Shown here: in pieces, positions 42,304 to 50,369 of the stretch | How the letters are laid out: each line of letters starts with the position of its first letter | How positions within the stretch are numbered: position 1 is the stretch's first letter | Source: Magnetofaba australis IT-1 | Lineage (GTDB): Bacteria > Pseudomonadota > Magnetococcia > Magnetococcales > Magnetococcaceae | Length of the DNA stretch: 64,000 bases | Direction of reading: 5' to 3' | NCBI RefSeq assembly: GCF_002109495.1 | Contig: NZ_LVJN01000021.1 | Span: 1 to 64,000 of the forward strand | Program-made: the position numbers and the translations under genes | The notes under the pieces: model-generated | Told to the model about the DNA's origin: nothing | Databases searched by the model: none | Seen by the model: the letters and a program-made list of their open reading frames with translations, nothing else

Positions 42304-43344
42304 ATGTCGAATTTTGATCCGCTCAGTTGGTACCCCGATATGCAGCCCGTCCCTGCCGACGCCTCCGCTGCGCCGCGTCTGGCCATTGTGGTGGACACCG
42401 AAGAGTCCTTCGACTGGAACGCCCCCTTCACCCGCGCCGCCACCGATGTCTCCCATCTGGCCCACGCCGACCGACTGCAAGCCCTGTGTGACCCTTACGG
42501 CATCGCTCCCTGCTACGTGGTGGATGGTCCCGTCGCTGCGCAGCCCGCTGGATACGAACCCCTGCGCGCCCTGTTGCAAACGGGGCGGGCGCAGATTGGC
42601 GCGCATCTGCATCCGTGGGTGACGCCGCCGTTTGACGAAGAGGTCAACGCCCGCAATGCCTATCCGGGCAATCTGCCGCTGGCGTTGGAGCGCGCCAAAC
42701 TGATGCATCTGACCGACGCCATCACGCAGAATTTCGGCCAGCGCCCCACGGTGTACAAAGCAGGACGCTATGGCTTCGGTCCCCATACGGCGCATTTGCT
42801 GGGAGAGCTGGGCTATCGGGTGGATTTGAGCCCGTCGCCGGGGTTTGATCAGAGCGCCGACGGCGGCCCGGACTATGCGCGTTTTCCCTCGGCGCCGTTT
42901 ACTTTCTCCGGTGGCGAAGGGCGGCGTCTGTTGTGTCTGCCCACCAGTGGCGGCTATGCGGGTTGGCTGGGCGGATGGGGGCCAGCATTGCAGCATGCGT
43001 GCGAATCGCCGTTGGGTCAGATGCTCAAACTGACGCCACTGCTGGATCGCAGTCGGGCCATGGCGCGCATGCGGCTGTCGCCGGAGGGGTATGATCTGGG
43101 CGAGATGCAGCGTATGACGCGGCATCTGCTGGGATGTGGGGAGCGGGTGGTGACGGTGAGTTTGCATTCGCCGAGTTTGGCGACGGGCAACACGCCGTAT
43201 GTGCGGGACGAGGAGGAGCTGGCGGCGTTCCTGGGCCGATTGGGCGAATACATCCGCTGGTTTATTGAGGATGTGGGGGGCAAGCCTGCGCCGCAGATGG
43301 CGGAGCTGGCGCAGGAGCATGTAGGCGAGCCTGCCGCGAAATAA
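42304..43344 (+). CDS. polysaccharide deacetylase family protein (WalW-like)
   Basis: 346 residues from ATG 42304 (GAGG nine bases upstream). NodB-type fold: LAIVVDTEESFDWNAPF carries the first Asp pair, IGAHLHPWVTPPFDE the metal His pair, and TVYKAGRYGFGPHTAHLL, LGYRVDLSPSPGF later barrel strands, ending VVTVSLHSPSL. Such proteins remove acetyl groups from surface polysaccharide. Together with the three glycosyltransferases and the GNAT gene this suggests an extracellular or LPS-type glycan. Confidence 0.82.
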   Translation: MSNFDPLSWYPDMQPVPADASAAPRLAIVVDTEESFDWNAPFTRAATDVSHLAHADRLQALCDPYGIAPCYVVDGPVAAQPAGYEPLRALLQTGRAQIGAHLHPWVTPPFDEEVNARNAYPGNLPLALERAKLMHLTDAITQNFGQRPTVYKAGRYGFGPHTAHLLGELGYRVDLSPSPGFDQSADGGPDYARFPSAPFTFSGGEGRRLLCLPTSGGYAGWLGGWGPALQHACESPLGQMLKLTPLLDRSRAMARMRLSPEGYDLGEMQRMTRHLLGCGERVVTVSLHSPSLATGNTPYVRDEEELAAFLGRLGEYIRWFIEDVGGKPAPQMAELAQEHVGEPAAK

Positions 43345-43345
43345 A

Positions 43346-43690
43346 CAGTGTGTGCGTGACACAGTCCGAGCTGGCGCTGACTATTGGCCTCCGGCTGGCC
43401 GGAGGCGGGGTCTGGGGGCCGCTGCCCCCAGCGGGTCCAGGGCGGCGCCCTGGCGGGTTGAGGGCGGCGCCCTCATGGGGTGTGGGGCAAAGCCCCACGA
43501 TCTTGAGTCTTTCAGCCGTTTCCCCATTGAACAAGGTTGGAGCCAGAAGAAGCAATCAGGGAAGCTGAGGGCGTTGAGCCAGCACGGAGGAAAACGGGAA
43601 ACGGTGGTGAGCGATATGTCGGCGCAGCCGACAGGAGCGAATGCCGTAGAACTCCAAGCCAAGGAAAGACAATAAAGTGTGTGCGTGAGG
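43346..43690 (+). repeat. composite C/D repeat, copy D1
   Basis: The left half is family C (GTGTGTGCGTGACACAGTCC, GCCTCCGGCTGGCCGGAGGC, GGGGGCCGCTGCCCCC, GGGCGGCGCCC twice, GTGGGGCAAAGCCCCAC). The right half is a block also present at 50370: TTTCAGCCGTTTCCCCA, GGAAAACGGGAAACGG, GGTGAGCGAT, and hairpin TGTCGGC..GCCGACAGGAGCG. It ends with a second GTGTGTGCGTGA. Confidence 0.85.
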
Positions 43691-43732
43691 GGGCCGTCTC
43701 CCCCAGACTTCCCCGAAACACCCGGCAGGCAA

Positions 43733-45049
43733 TCAATTCGTCACATGCTTGCCCCGCGAGCCAGACTCTTGCGCGCTTGAGAATTCCCCCTGGTCAAACT
43801 GGGTCAGCCAGCAGCCGAAAATATCCGACAGCATCTGCTTGTGCGTGCTGGTGTCAAAACGGATATCGCCAAAACTGAGCTTGGGGCACCCCTTGAGGCG
43901 CCAGGTTCCCATGATATTGGCCTCACAAGAGCGTTGATCTTCGCGCAACGAGTGAAAGCGCACCGGCTTGCCGCACAGGGTGCGCATCACGTCAAAGTTT
44001 CGCGCCCCCACCAGATGGGGAAAACCCACCAGATGGCCAACCTCATGCACGATGGGCATGTCGTAACGTCCGCCGCCATCCACCACCACCACGCCCGCGC
44101 TCTTCTCAGAGATCGGCTGATCAGGTAGGGAGAAGCCCCCCACTTGGCGGCCCGAGTAGCCGATGACCACATTGAGATGGTCGTTGAGGATGTACGGGGC
44201 GTTCTGGATGGCTTCAAACTGCTGGTTGCGTTGCGCATGATCCAACGCGCGCATGGCCTTGGGGGCGCAAGCGACGGTGTAGGCGCTGAGCTGAAAGCGT
44301 TGAAACTCTCCCGCCGCCAGCGGCGCGAACTCCCGGTTCAGATCCTCAATCAGCAGCGGCGCCATGCACGCATTGAACTCATAGGACGCCCAGTCGGGTT
44401 TGCCATTCTTGCCCACAGGCGCCGGACAGAGCTTGAAGAAGGCGCGATCGCGCGAGCCGTTGGCCCACGTGCGACGCAGCGGAAAGGTGTGTTTGAGCGC
44501 ATAATCATCGCTCAAAACCACAATGTGCGTCTTGATCGGTTTGGCGTCCGATGGCGGTGTGGCGAAGTGTTGCGTTCGATATCCTCCCGCGCCGGGCGCG
44601 CAGCGGGTGAGATCCTGACCGACGGTGCGAAACCGCCCAAGCCACTTGTTATCCAGGCGAACGCCCGCCTGCAACAGCTTTTTGGTCCCGACCAGACGCA
44701 TGAGGTAGCGCGACTGTGACTCCCAAGCGAGGGGCTCCAGGGTGAGCGAACGACGATCCGGCGAGAGCTTGGGTTGCGCCTTCATCTGCACGCAGTAGGC
44801 GAAATTGGTCGTCGATACCTGAATGTTCTCGATATTCAGACACTCGCGGTCATTGATGTTGGTGGTGAGCGACACGCCGGGCGGGATCGGTTGATCAAAG
44901 GTCAGGGTAATGACCCCCTGCGGTTCCACGGTGCTCTGGTGCGCCGGGAGGCTCTGGCTGATGCGCAGCAGGGTTTCCGCGTGGACGGCGTGGGCGCCGA
45001 AGAGCATCAGGATTCCCAGGATGGTCAGAATCGATTTGGCGTTGTGCAT
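43733..45049 (-). CDS. secreted metzincin-like zinc metalloprotease
   Basis: 438 residues from ATG 45049, which starts a signal peptide (SILTILGILMLFGAHAVHA-ET). An upstream in-frame extension to 45148 would mask the signal peptide. After the signal, residues about 25-70 look like an SbsA/Big_5-type Ig domain (STVEPQGVITLTFDQPI). The catalytic motif HEVGHLVGFPH (His335, Glu336, His339, His345) fits HExxHxxGxxH of metzincins, and CEANIMGTW downstream can provide the Met-turn. It has 8 or more Cys, likely disulfides. Family unknown; the motif makes protease activity likely. Confidence 0.75.
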   Translation of the reverse strand: MHNAKSILTILGILMLFGAHAVHAETLLRISQSLPAHQSTVEPQGVITLTFDQPIPPGVSLTTNINDRECLNIENIQVSTTNFAYCVQMKAQPKLSPDRRSLTLEPLAWESQSRYLMRLVGTKKLLQAGVRLDNKWLGRFRTVGQDLTRCAPGAGGYRTQHFATPPSDAKPIKTHIVVLSDDYALKHTFPLRRTWANGSRDRAFFKLCPAPVGKNGKPDWASYEFNACMAPLLIEDLNREFAPLAAGEFQRFQLSAYTVACAPKAMRALDHAQRNQQFEAIQNAPYILNDHLNVVIGYSGRQVGGFSLPDQPISEKSAGVVVVDGGGRYDMPIVHEVGHLVGFPHLVGARNFDVMRTLCGKPVRFHSLREDQRSCEANIMGTWRLKGCPKLSFGDIRFDTSTHKQMLSDIFGCWLTQFDQGEFSSAQESGSRGKHVTN

Positions 45050-45623
45050 CGGGCGGCGTCTTTTCAATCCGTCGGCGCAGACGGCTGTGGAGGGTGGCTG
45101 TGCTGTCTGACTCTGAGCAGCGGCAACTTGCGGCGAATTCGCTGTCAACGCGCGGGGCCAATTTTCACTTCAATACGTATTCAAGTCGATGAAAAAGTTG
45201 CGAACGATTTGATTGAGATGGATGCAAGGCACAATCGATTCGCGGTTGGCTCCTGGGATCTCCCAAAAGGCGTGCGCGTTATTTTGGCTTGAGAGCGGCC
45301 ATTTCGGCCTGTGGGACAATCCTCGCCACTATTTTTCCAAACCGGAATAGCCCGCGCCACCCAGATAAGAGAGGCGCAGAGCGATCTTACGCCCAGATAA
45401 AATATGAAGATTTTATGACTGTAAGGTGTCTGATTGATCAAGCCTAATTTATGTTAATTTATGTGACAATTTAGAGGAGTCTTATATAGCATTGTATCTA
45501 AGAGAAATTTGTGGATTTTCCCTGCGTACCGCCGCATTATGGGTCTATGCATTTATGACGTTGTTGTAAACCTCGAATCCTTGCTGGGCATCCGGGAAAT
45601 TCTCCTATGGGAGGGGGTTCCCT
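45050..45623. other. 574-bp intergenic region, partly AT-rich
   Basis: Between divergent metalloprotease and chemoreceptor genes. The segment 45400-45510 is strongly AT-rich (TTTATGACTG, TTAATTTATGTGAC) and is the likely promoter area of the chemoreceptor gene. I find no supported gene; open frames here are short and lack ribosome sites. Confidence 0.5.
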
Positions 45624-47642
45624 ATGCGCAATCTCACCGTGCGTCTGCAGTTGCTGCTGGCGTTTTTCGCCTTAATCGGTCTGATGCTCATCATCAGTGT
45701 CACAGCCTTTGTTGGCCTTTCAGCACTCAATGATGACACCCGTTTGGGCTATGAGACCCATCTGCCCAGTTTGGACTTTTTGATTGAGGCCGACCGCGAC
45801 TTCCAGCAGATGCTGGTGGCCGAGCGCACGTTGGTGACGCTGACCCAAGCGGATGAAGGATTTGCCGGGCAGATGGATGATCTGGTGGCCAATCGTGGTC
45901 AAGTGGTCAAGCGTATGGGCAAATACCGGGCGCTGATAACCACCGAGGCGGAGCGCAAACTGTTTGCAGAGTACGACGTGGCGCTGAAAGCTTGGGAGTC
46001 CGTTTCCGACCGCATCATCGCGGGGTTGAAAAGCGCCGATCCCGCCGAGCGTGATGCGGCCCGCAGCCTGTCATTGGGGGAGGGCGGCGCGCTGTTTGAA
46101 GGGGTGCGCGACGTGATGGACAAGCTGCAGGAGACCCTGTTGGGCAACACCGAGGCCACTCTGGAGCACACCCGGGAGCACTACAGTGAGGCGCGATGGG
46201 GAATCGCTTTGGCGACCTTGGCGGCACTGATCATTGGGATCGTGTTGGCCATACGTTTGAGCTCCGCCATCATCAAAACTCTGGGCAATGAGCCCAAACA
46301 TTTGGCGCGCATCGCCCAGCAGGTGGCGTCGGGGGATCTGGCGCTGCCGCCGCAAAGCGCGCAATCGATTCCCGGCAGCGTCTGCCGCGCCATGGTGGAT
46401 ATGACCGGCCAGTTGCGCGGCATGATCGAGTCGATCCAAAATTTGGCGGGCCAGACCGGCGCCACCGCCAAGCAGTTGAGTCAGATCAGCCAGGATATGG
46501 ATGGCCAAATGGCGCAAATGCGTGACAATAGCAGCGCCGTCGGCCAGTCGGCCCAAGCGGTCAATGCGGGCAATCGCGCCAATGTCGAGTCGGTGGAGCA
46601 GAGCGCGCAAAACTTAAGCGCCATCGCCAGCGCCATGCAGCAGATCAACGCCAACATGACCACCATCTCCGCCGCGTCGGAACAGGTGGGGGGCAATCTC
46701 AACACCGTGGCCGCTGCGGTGGAAGAGGCCTCCGCCAGCATGGATCAAGTCTCCCAGGCGTCGCAGCGCAGCCAGGAGAACGCCCAGGGCATGGCCCACG
46801 CCATCGTCGATCTCAATCAGGCCATCGACGAGGTGCAGCAGCGTTGTGATCAAGCCAACGACAGCGCCAAGCAGGCCAGCGCCAACGCCCGCGAGAGCGT
46901 GGGCAAGGTCAAGCAACTCACCGAAATGACCAATGAGATCAACAAGGTGGTCGGCATCATCAACAATATCGCCGAGCAGACCAACATGTTGGCGCTCAAC
47001 GCCTCCATCGAATCCGCTGGCGCGGGCGAAGCGGGCAAGGGCTTTGCCGTGGTCGCCAATGAGGTCAAGGAGCTGGCCAAACAGACCAGCGAATCGGTGA
47101 ACCTGATCAGCGAGACCGTGGATAAGATTCAACGGGAGGCCAACGCCGTCTCACGGGACAGTATGGACGTCTCCACCACCATCGACGGCGTCAATCAGGT
47201 CATCGGCGATATCGTGGAGTTTGTGGACACCTTCAAACACACCCTGCACGAAGTCTCCACCACCGTCACCGCCACGGTGAAGGAGTCGGAAGAGATGCAT
47301 CGGCAGTTGCGTGAGTCCACTCAGGCGATTACGGAGATTGCAGGGAATGTGAGCGAAGTCTCCGCCGCCATTGGCGAGGTCAATCGCAACGTCTCCGACA
47401 TCTCGGTGGGGGTGGACCACATCTCCCGCCAGGTGGATGACGCCGAAGCGGGCGGTCAGCAGGTCAAGCAGCGCACCGCCGACTCCGTGGAGCAGTTCTC
47501 CCGCATCACCGCGTTGATGGAGAAGATGGAGAGTTCCGTGCAGGTGGTGACGGGATTGGGGCAACAGGTGCAGCAGAGCGTCGCCAGCCTCAATCAGGTC
47601 AGTCACTCCCTCGAAGAGCAGATGGCGCGCTTCCGCATGTGA
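45624..47642 (+). CDS. methyl-accepting chemotaxis protein
   Basis: 672 residues, ATG behind GGGAGGGGG. TM1 at about 8-32, a periplasmic four-helix-bundle ligand domain (about 33-190), TM2 at about 192-213 (IALATLAALIIGIVLAI), a HAMP-like segment, then a long coiled-coil signalling domain. The CheA/CheW contact tip is INNIAEQTNMLALNASIES..GEAGKGFAVVANEVKELA. The tip reads ESAGAGEAGKG in place of the usual EAARAGEAGRG. There is no C-terminal CheR/CheB pentapeptide. It implies a motile, chemotactic cell; no other chemotaxis gene is near. Confidence 0.95.
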   Translation: MRNLTVRLQLLLAFFALIGLMLIISVTAFVGLSALNDDTRLGYETHLPSLDFLIEADRDFQQMLVAERTLVTLTQADEGFAGQMDDLVANRGQVVKRMGKYRALITTEAERKLFAEYDVALKAWESVSDRIIAGLKSADPAERDAARSLSLGEGGALFEGVRDVMDKLQETLLGNTEATLEHTREHYSEARWGIALATLAALIIGIVLAIRLSSAIIKTLGNEPKHLARIAQQVASGDLALPPQSAQSIPGSVCRAMVDMTGQLRGMIESIQNLAGQTGATAKQLSQISQDMDGQMAQMRDNSSAVGQSAQAVNAGNRANVESVEQSAQNLSAIASAMQQINANMTTISAASEQVGGNLNTVAAAVEEASASMDQVSQASQRSQENAQGMAHAIVDLNQAIDEVQQRCDQANDSAKQASANARESVGKVKQLTEMTNEINKVVGIINNIAEQTNMLALNASIESAGAGEAGKGFAVVANEVKELAKQTSESVNLISETVDKIQREANAVSRDSMDVSTTIDGVNQVIGDIVEFVDTFKHTLHEVSTTVTATVKESEEMHRQLRESTQAITEIAGNVSEVSAAIGEVNRNVSDISVGVDHISRQVDDAEAGGQQVKQRTADSVEQFSRITALMEKMESSVQVVTGLGQQVQQSVASLNQVSHSLEEQMARFRM

Positions 47643-47673
47643 TCGTTGGGGGCGGTATTGCCCCATGGGGTGG

Positions 47674-47816
47674 TATAGCCGCTTGAATCCAGAATGACAC
47701 AAATCCAAAGCGCTCAATGTTTGCGTGACACTGGTTGGTCTTGCGTTGACTATGGGACAAATTTCCAACGGAAATTTGGCGGGATTCTTAAGGGTCTGAG
47801 ACCCTTAAGCGGGTGT
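47674..47816 (-). repeat. family A hairpin repeat, copy A4, left part (split by IS110-family insertion)
   Basis: From TATAGCCGCTTGAATCC through CAAATTTCC-AAC-GGAAATTTG and CTTAAGGGTCTGAGACCCTTAAG to GCGGGTGT. The sequence continues at 49253 after the IS. The same junction is uninterrupted in A3 at 16333/16334. Confidence 0.9.
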
Positions 47817-47822
47817 AATGGA

Positions 47823-47908
47823 ATGGTCCGCTCCGCTACCCAAACGGCCTCGCAATGGGCCAAGATGGTGATGTGTTTTTCCATCTAAACGGAGTCGGAG
47901 CGGACCAT
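47823..47908 (+). promoter_or_regulatory. stem-loop over the IS110 transposase start codon
   Basis: ATGGTCCGCTCC at 47823-47834 can pair with GGAGCGGACCAT at 47897-47908, whose last bases are the AT of the transposase ATG. Transcripts entering from outside the IS would hide the start codon in this 12-bp stem; transcripts starting inside would not. Such protection against read-through is known in other IS families. Confidence 0.5.
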
Positions 47909-48950
47909 GAGCAATCATATCGAAAACGGACAGGTACGGGTACTGGGTATTGATCTGGGCAAGAGCGTGTTTCAGTTGCATGGCGTCGATGCGAGCGGCA
48001 AGAGCGTTCTGAAACAGCGCTTGAAACGAGATAAGTTACTGGAGTTCATGGCGCAACTGCCGCCGTGCCTGGTGGGGATGGAAGCCAGTAGCGGCGCCCA
48101 CCATTGGGCGCGGAAATTTCAGGGATATGGGCATGATGTGCGTTTGATGGCGCCGCAATATGTGAAGCCCTACGTGAAGCGGCACAAGAACGACAGCGTG
48201 GATGCAGAGGCGATTTGCGAAGCGGTACAGCGGCCGAATATGCGTTTTGTGGGGATCAAAAGCGTTGCCCAGCAAGAAATTCTAGCGTTGCATCGGGTGC
48301 GCAGTCTGGCGGTGAAGAACCGCACGGCGTTGGTGAACCAGATTCGCGGACTGCTTGCCGAGTATGGGATTGTCTTTCCCAAGAGCATCAAGCAGGCGCG
48401 GCGGGCGATTGTGCTGATTTTGAGTGATGAGAGCTCGGAAATGAGCGCCAATTTTCGCGTAATTCTGGAGGATGAGCGCGATGAGCTGGCGCATTTGGAT
48501 GAGCGCATCGGCAAATATGAGCGTGAGATTGAGGCGCTGGCCAAGGCGGAGCCGCAGTGTCGATTGCTGATGACGATCCCGGGAGTGGGACCGATCACGG
48601 CGACGGCGCTGTTGGCGTCGGTGGGGGATGTGCGGGCGTTTAAGAATGGCCGGGAGCTGTCGGCATGGATAGGGTTGGTTCCGAATCAGCACTCCACAGG
48701 GGGCAAGGCGTGGCTGACGGGGATCAGCAAGCGGGGAAACGGTTATCTTCGCACCCTGTTGATTCATGGGGCGCGGGCGGCGTTGCGCGTGTGTGAAAAC
48801 AAGCCGGATCGCCGCAGCCAGTGGGCAGTGTCGGTGTCGGAACGTCGCGGCGCAAATAGAGCAGTGGTGGCGCTGGCCAACCGCATGGCGCGCAGCGCGT
48901 GGGCGATGCTGGTGAAGCAGGAGGCCTATGGGGCCAGCGCCGCTGTGTAG
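47907..48950 (+). CDS. IS110/IS1111-type transposase (DEDD)
   Basis: 347 residues. The N-terminal RuvC-like DEDD domain has VLGIDLGKSVFQLHGVD (first Asp), LVGMEASSGAHHWARKF (Glu) and NDSVDAEAICEAV (two Asp). The C-terminal Transposase_20 domain has LLMTIPGVGPITATALLA, FKNGRELSAWIGLVPNQHST and ISKRGNGYLRTLLIHGA with the candidate catalytic Ser. In this family the enzyme works as an RNA-guided recombinase with a non-coding RNA from the element itself. The reading frame is complete. Confidence 0.95.
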   Translation: MSNHIENGQVRVLGIDLGKSVFQLHGVDASGKSVLKQRLKRDKLLEFMAQLPPCLVGMEASSGAHHWARKFQGYGHDVRLMAPQYVKPYVKRHKNDSVDAEAICEAVQRPNMRFVGIKSVAQQEILALHRVRSLAVKNRTALVNQIRGLLAEYGIVFPKSIKQARRAIVLILSDESSEMSANFRVILEDERDELAHLDERIGKYEREIEALAKAEPQCRLLMTIPGVGPITATALLASVGDVRAFKNGRELSAWIGLVPNQHSTGGKAWLTGISKRGNGYLRTLLIHGARAALRVCENKPDRRSQWAVSVSERRGANRAVVALANRMARSAWAMLVKQEAYGASAAV

Positions 48951-49252
48951 AGAGAGCGCAATACAACTCTAAAAGAAAAACAGGCCGATAAGGAAAGAGA
49001 AAGAGATCCCACCAGCCAGGTTGCGAGAGAGAGTCGAGATTGATGGCGTGAAACGGCATAGCCCTGCGTGGTCAAGAACCTGTTTCGCCCAAGGGCCCAT
49101 AGAGGCCGAGGGTGTGTTGAGGAGGGCCACGCGCAAATTCCATCAGGGCCAGAGGGCGACAAGCCCCTCATCAACAGGCCGGATACATGGGCGCGACTAA
49201 GCCTCACACATCAGTGGACATTTTCTCTTGCCGTGGCGGAGCGGACCATACA
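48951..49252 (+). ncRNA. candidate bridge/seek RNA region of the IS1111-type element
   Basis: In IS1111-type elements the guide RNA comes from the 3' non-coding end. This segment is about 300 bases, AG-rich at first (48955-49035), then with several GC-rich stems. It contains GCCCAT at 49095-49100 (complement of ATGGGC, the right target flank) and GGGTGT at 49110-49115 (same as the left target flank), 9 bases apart, plus ATACATGGGC at 49183-49192, repeated exactly across the right junction at 49248-49257. The matches are short and could be chance. The exact RNA ends cannot be set from sequence alone. Confidence 0.5.
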
Positions 49253-49427
49253 TGGGCAGCGCCCACGATTCGGCAGGATTGCCGAATCGGACTCGCGCAG
49301 CGAGCCCGCAGGGTGAGGGCCATGGATGGCCCGAATCACGGTTTGGATTTTGATCTTGGGAGCTCGAGGGCGGAGCCCTCGATATCTTTCAGCGCCCATA
49401 TGTGCACTTTTGAATACTAGCGACTAT
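49253..49427 (-). repeat. family A hairpin repeat, copy A4, right part
   Basis: GGGCAGCGCCC, GATTCGGCAGGATTGCCGAATC, ACTCGCGCAGCGAGCCCG, ATGGATGGCCCGAATCACGG and GAGGGCGGAGCCCTC to ACTAGCGACTATA. It completes the copy begun at 47674. Confidence 0.9.
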
Positions 49428-49437
49428 AAAACCGCCG

Positions 49438-50223
49438 TCACGCCCGCTCAAACCATTTGGCGATGGCCATCACGCGCTCAGGCAGCCCATAGGGCGGCTT
49501 GAGCACCGCCACGCCGCTGCCGATCATGCGGCGTCCCTCGGGGACGGGGAAAATCACCTCACTCACCAACGCCTCGGGTTCTGCTTCCGGTAGATTCAGC
49601 CGCTCCATCAGCTCCTCATGGGTTCCATTGTTCAAAATGGGATACCACACCATCACCACCCCTTCGGGCCACTTGCGCCGCGCCCGCACAACCACATCGG
49701 CCACGCGGCGGAATTCAAAGCTCTCTTCATAGGGCGGGTCGATCATCAACAGCCCCCGGCGGGGAGTGGGCGGAATCAGCGCCATTGCCCCTTGCAGGCC
49801 GTCGCGACGGTGAATCGCCACGCCCGCTGCGCGCAGATGGCGCAGTAGGGCGCTATGCTCGCCGGGATGTAATTCCATCAGGTGCAGCGTGTCCGTCGCC
49901 CGCAGCAGCGTGCGGGCGATGAGCGGCGAGCCGGGATAGGCGTGGGAGCCGTGACGCTGAGAGATGGCCGACAGTGCGCGGGCGTAAGGGTGTTCAGCGG
50001 GAATCCGCCCCGCTGCGGTCATGGCCACAATGCCCGCCGCCGCCTCGCCGGTCTTGCTCGCCTCGGGGCCGGAGAGGTCATACAGGCCGCGTCCGGCGTG
50101 GCTCTCCAAGTAGCTGATGGGGCGATCTTTTTGTGTGAGCAGTGTGAGAATTTCCGCCAGCATGGCGTGTTTGTGAACATCGGCGGGAGAACCCGCGTGA
50201 TAAGCGTGCTGGTAGGAGAGCAT
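49438..50223 (-). CDS. rlmJ: 23S rRNA (adenine-2030-N6)-methyltransferase
   Basis: 261 residues from ATG 50223, where the family's conserved start MLSYQHAYHAGSPADVHKHA begins; the open frame runs 60 codons further upstream into repeat D2 and is not coding there. RlmJ makes m6A2030 in 23S rRNA. Motifs: ISYLESHAGRGLYDL (SAM site) and LLMIDPPYEESFEF (the DPPY methyltransferase motif). It is about 20 residues shorter than the E. coli protein. The stop is 11 bases from repeat A4. Confidence 0.93.
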   Translation of the reverse strand: MLSYQHAYHAGSPADVHKHAMLAEILTLLTQKDRPISYLESHAGRGLYDLSGPEASKTGEAAAGIVAMTAAGRIPAEHPYARALSAISQRHGSHAYPGSPLIARTLLRATDTLHLMELHPGEHSALLRHLRAAGVAIHRRDGLQGAMALIPPTPRRGLLMIDPPYEESFEFRRVADVVVRARRKWPEGVVMVWYPILNNGTHEELMERLNLPEAEPEALVSEVIFPVPEGRRMIGSGVAVLKPPYGLPERVMAIAKWFERA

Positions 50224-50369
50224 CGGGCGCGCCGCTCGGGCTGGAACGCCGGGAGGCTCCCGGCAAGCGGCGGGATCATACGCGCTATTGGGTGGGAGCG
50301 CCATCTGCAAATGCTTGGGTTGCTTGCTCAGGCGCGATATTGGGGCGCAACGTCTTTCCCTCAAACACT

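Larger units (their letters stand above)
47817..49252 (+). mobile_element. IS110 family element, IS1111-type, inserted in repeat A4
   Basis: About 1.44 kb. Boundaries were set by comparing A4 with the intact copy A3. Perfect 14-bp subterminal inverted repeats (ATGGTCCGCTCCGC at 47823-47836 and its complement at 49236-49249) lie 6 and about 3 bases inside the ends, as in the IS1111 group. The 5' non-coding part is only 90 bases; the 3' non-coding part is about 300 bases. IS1111-type elements are known to prefer palindromic repeats such as REP and attC sites. Confidence 0.88.
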
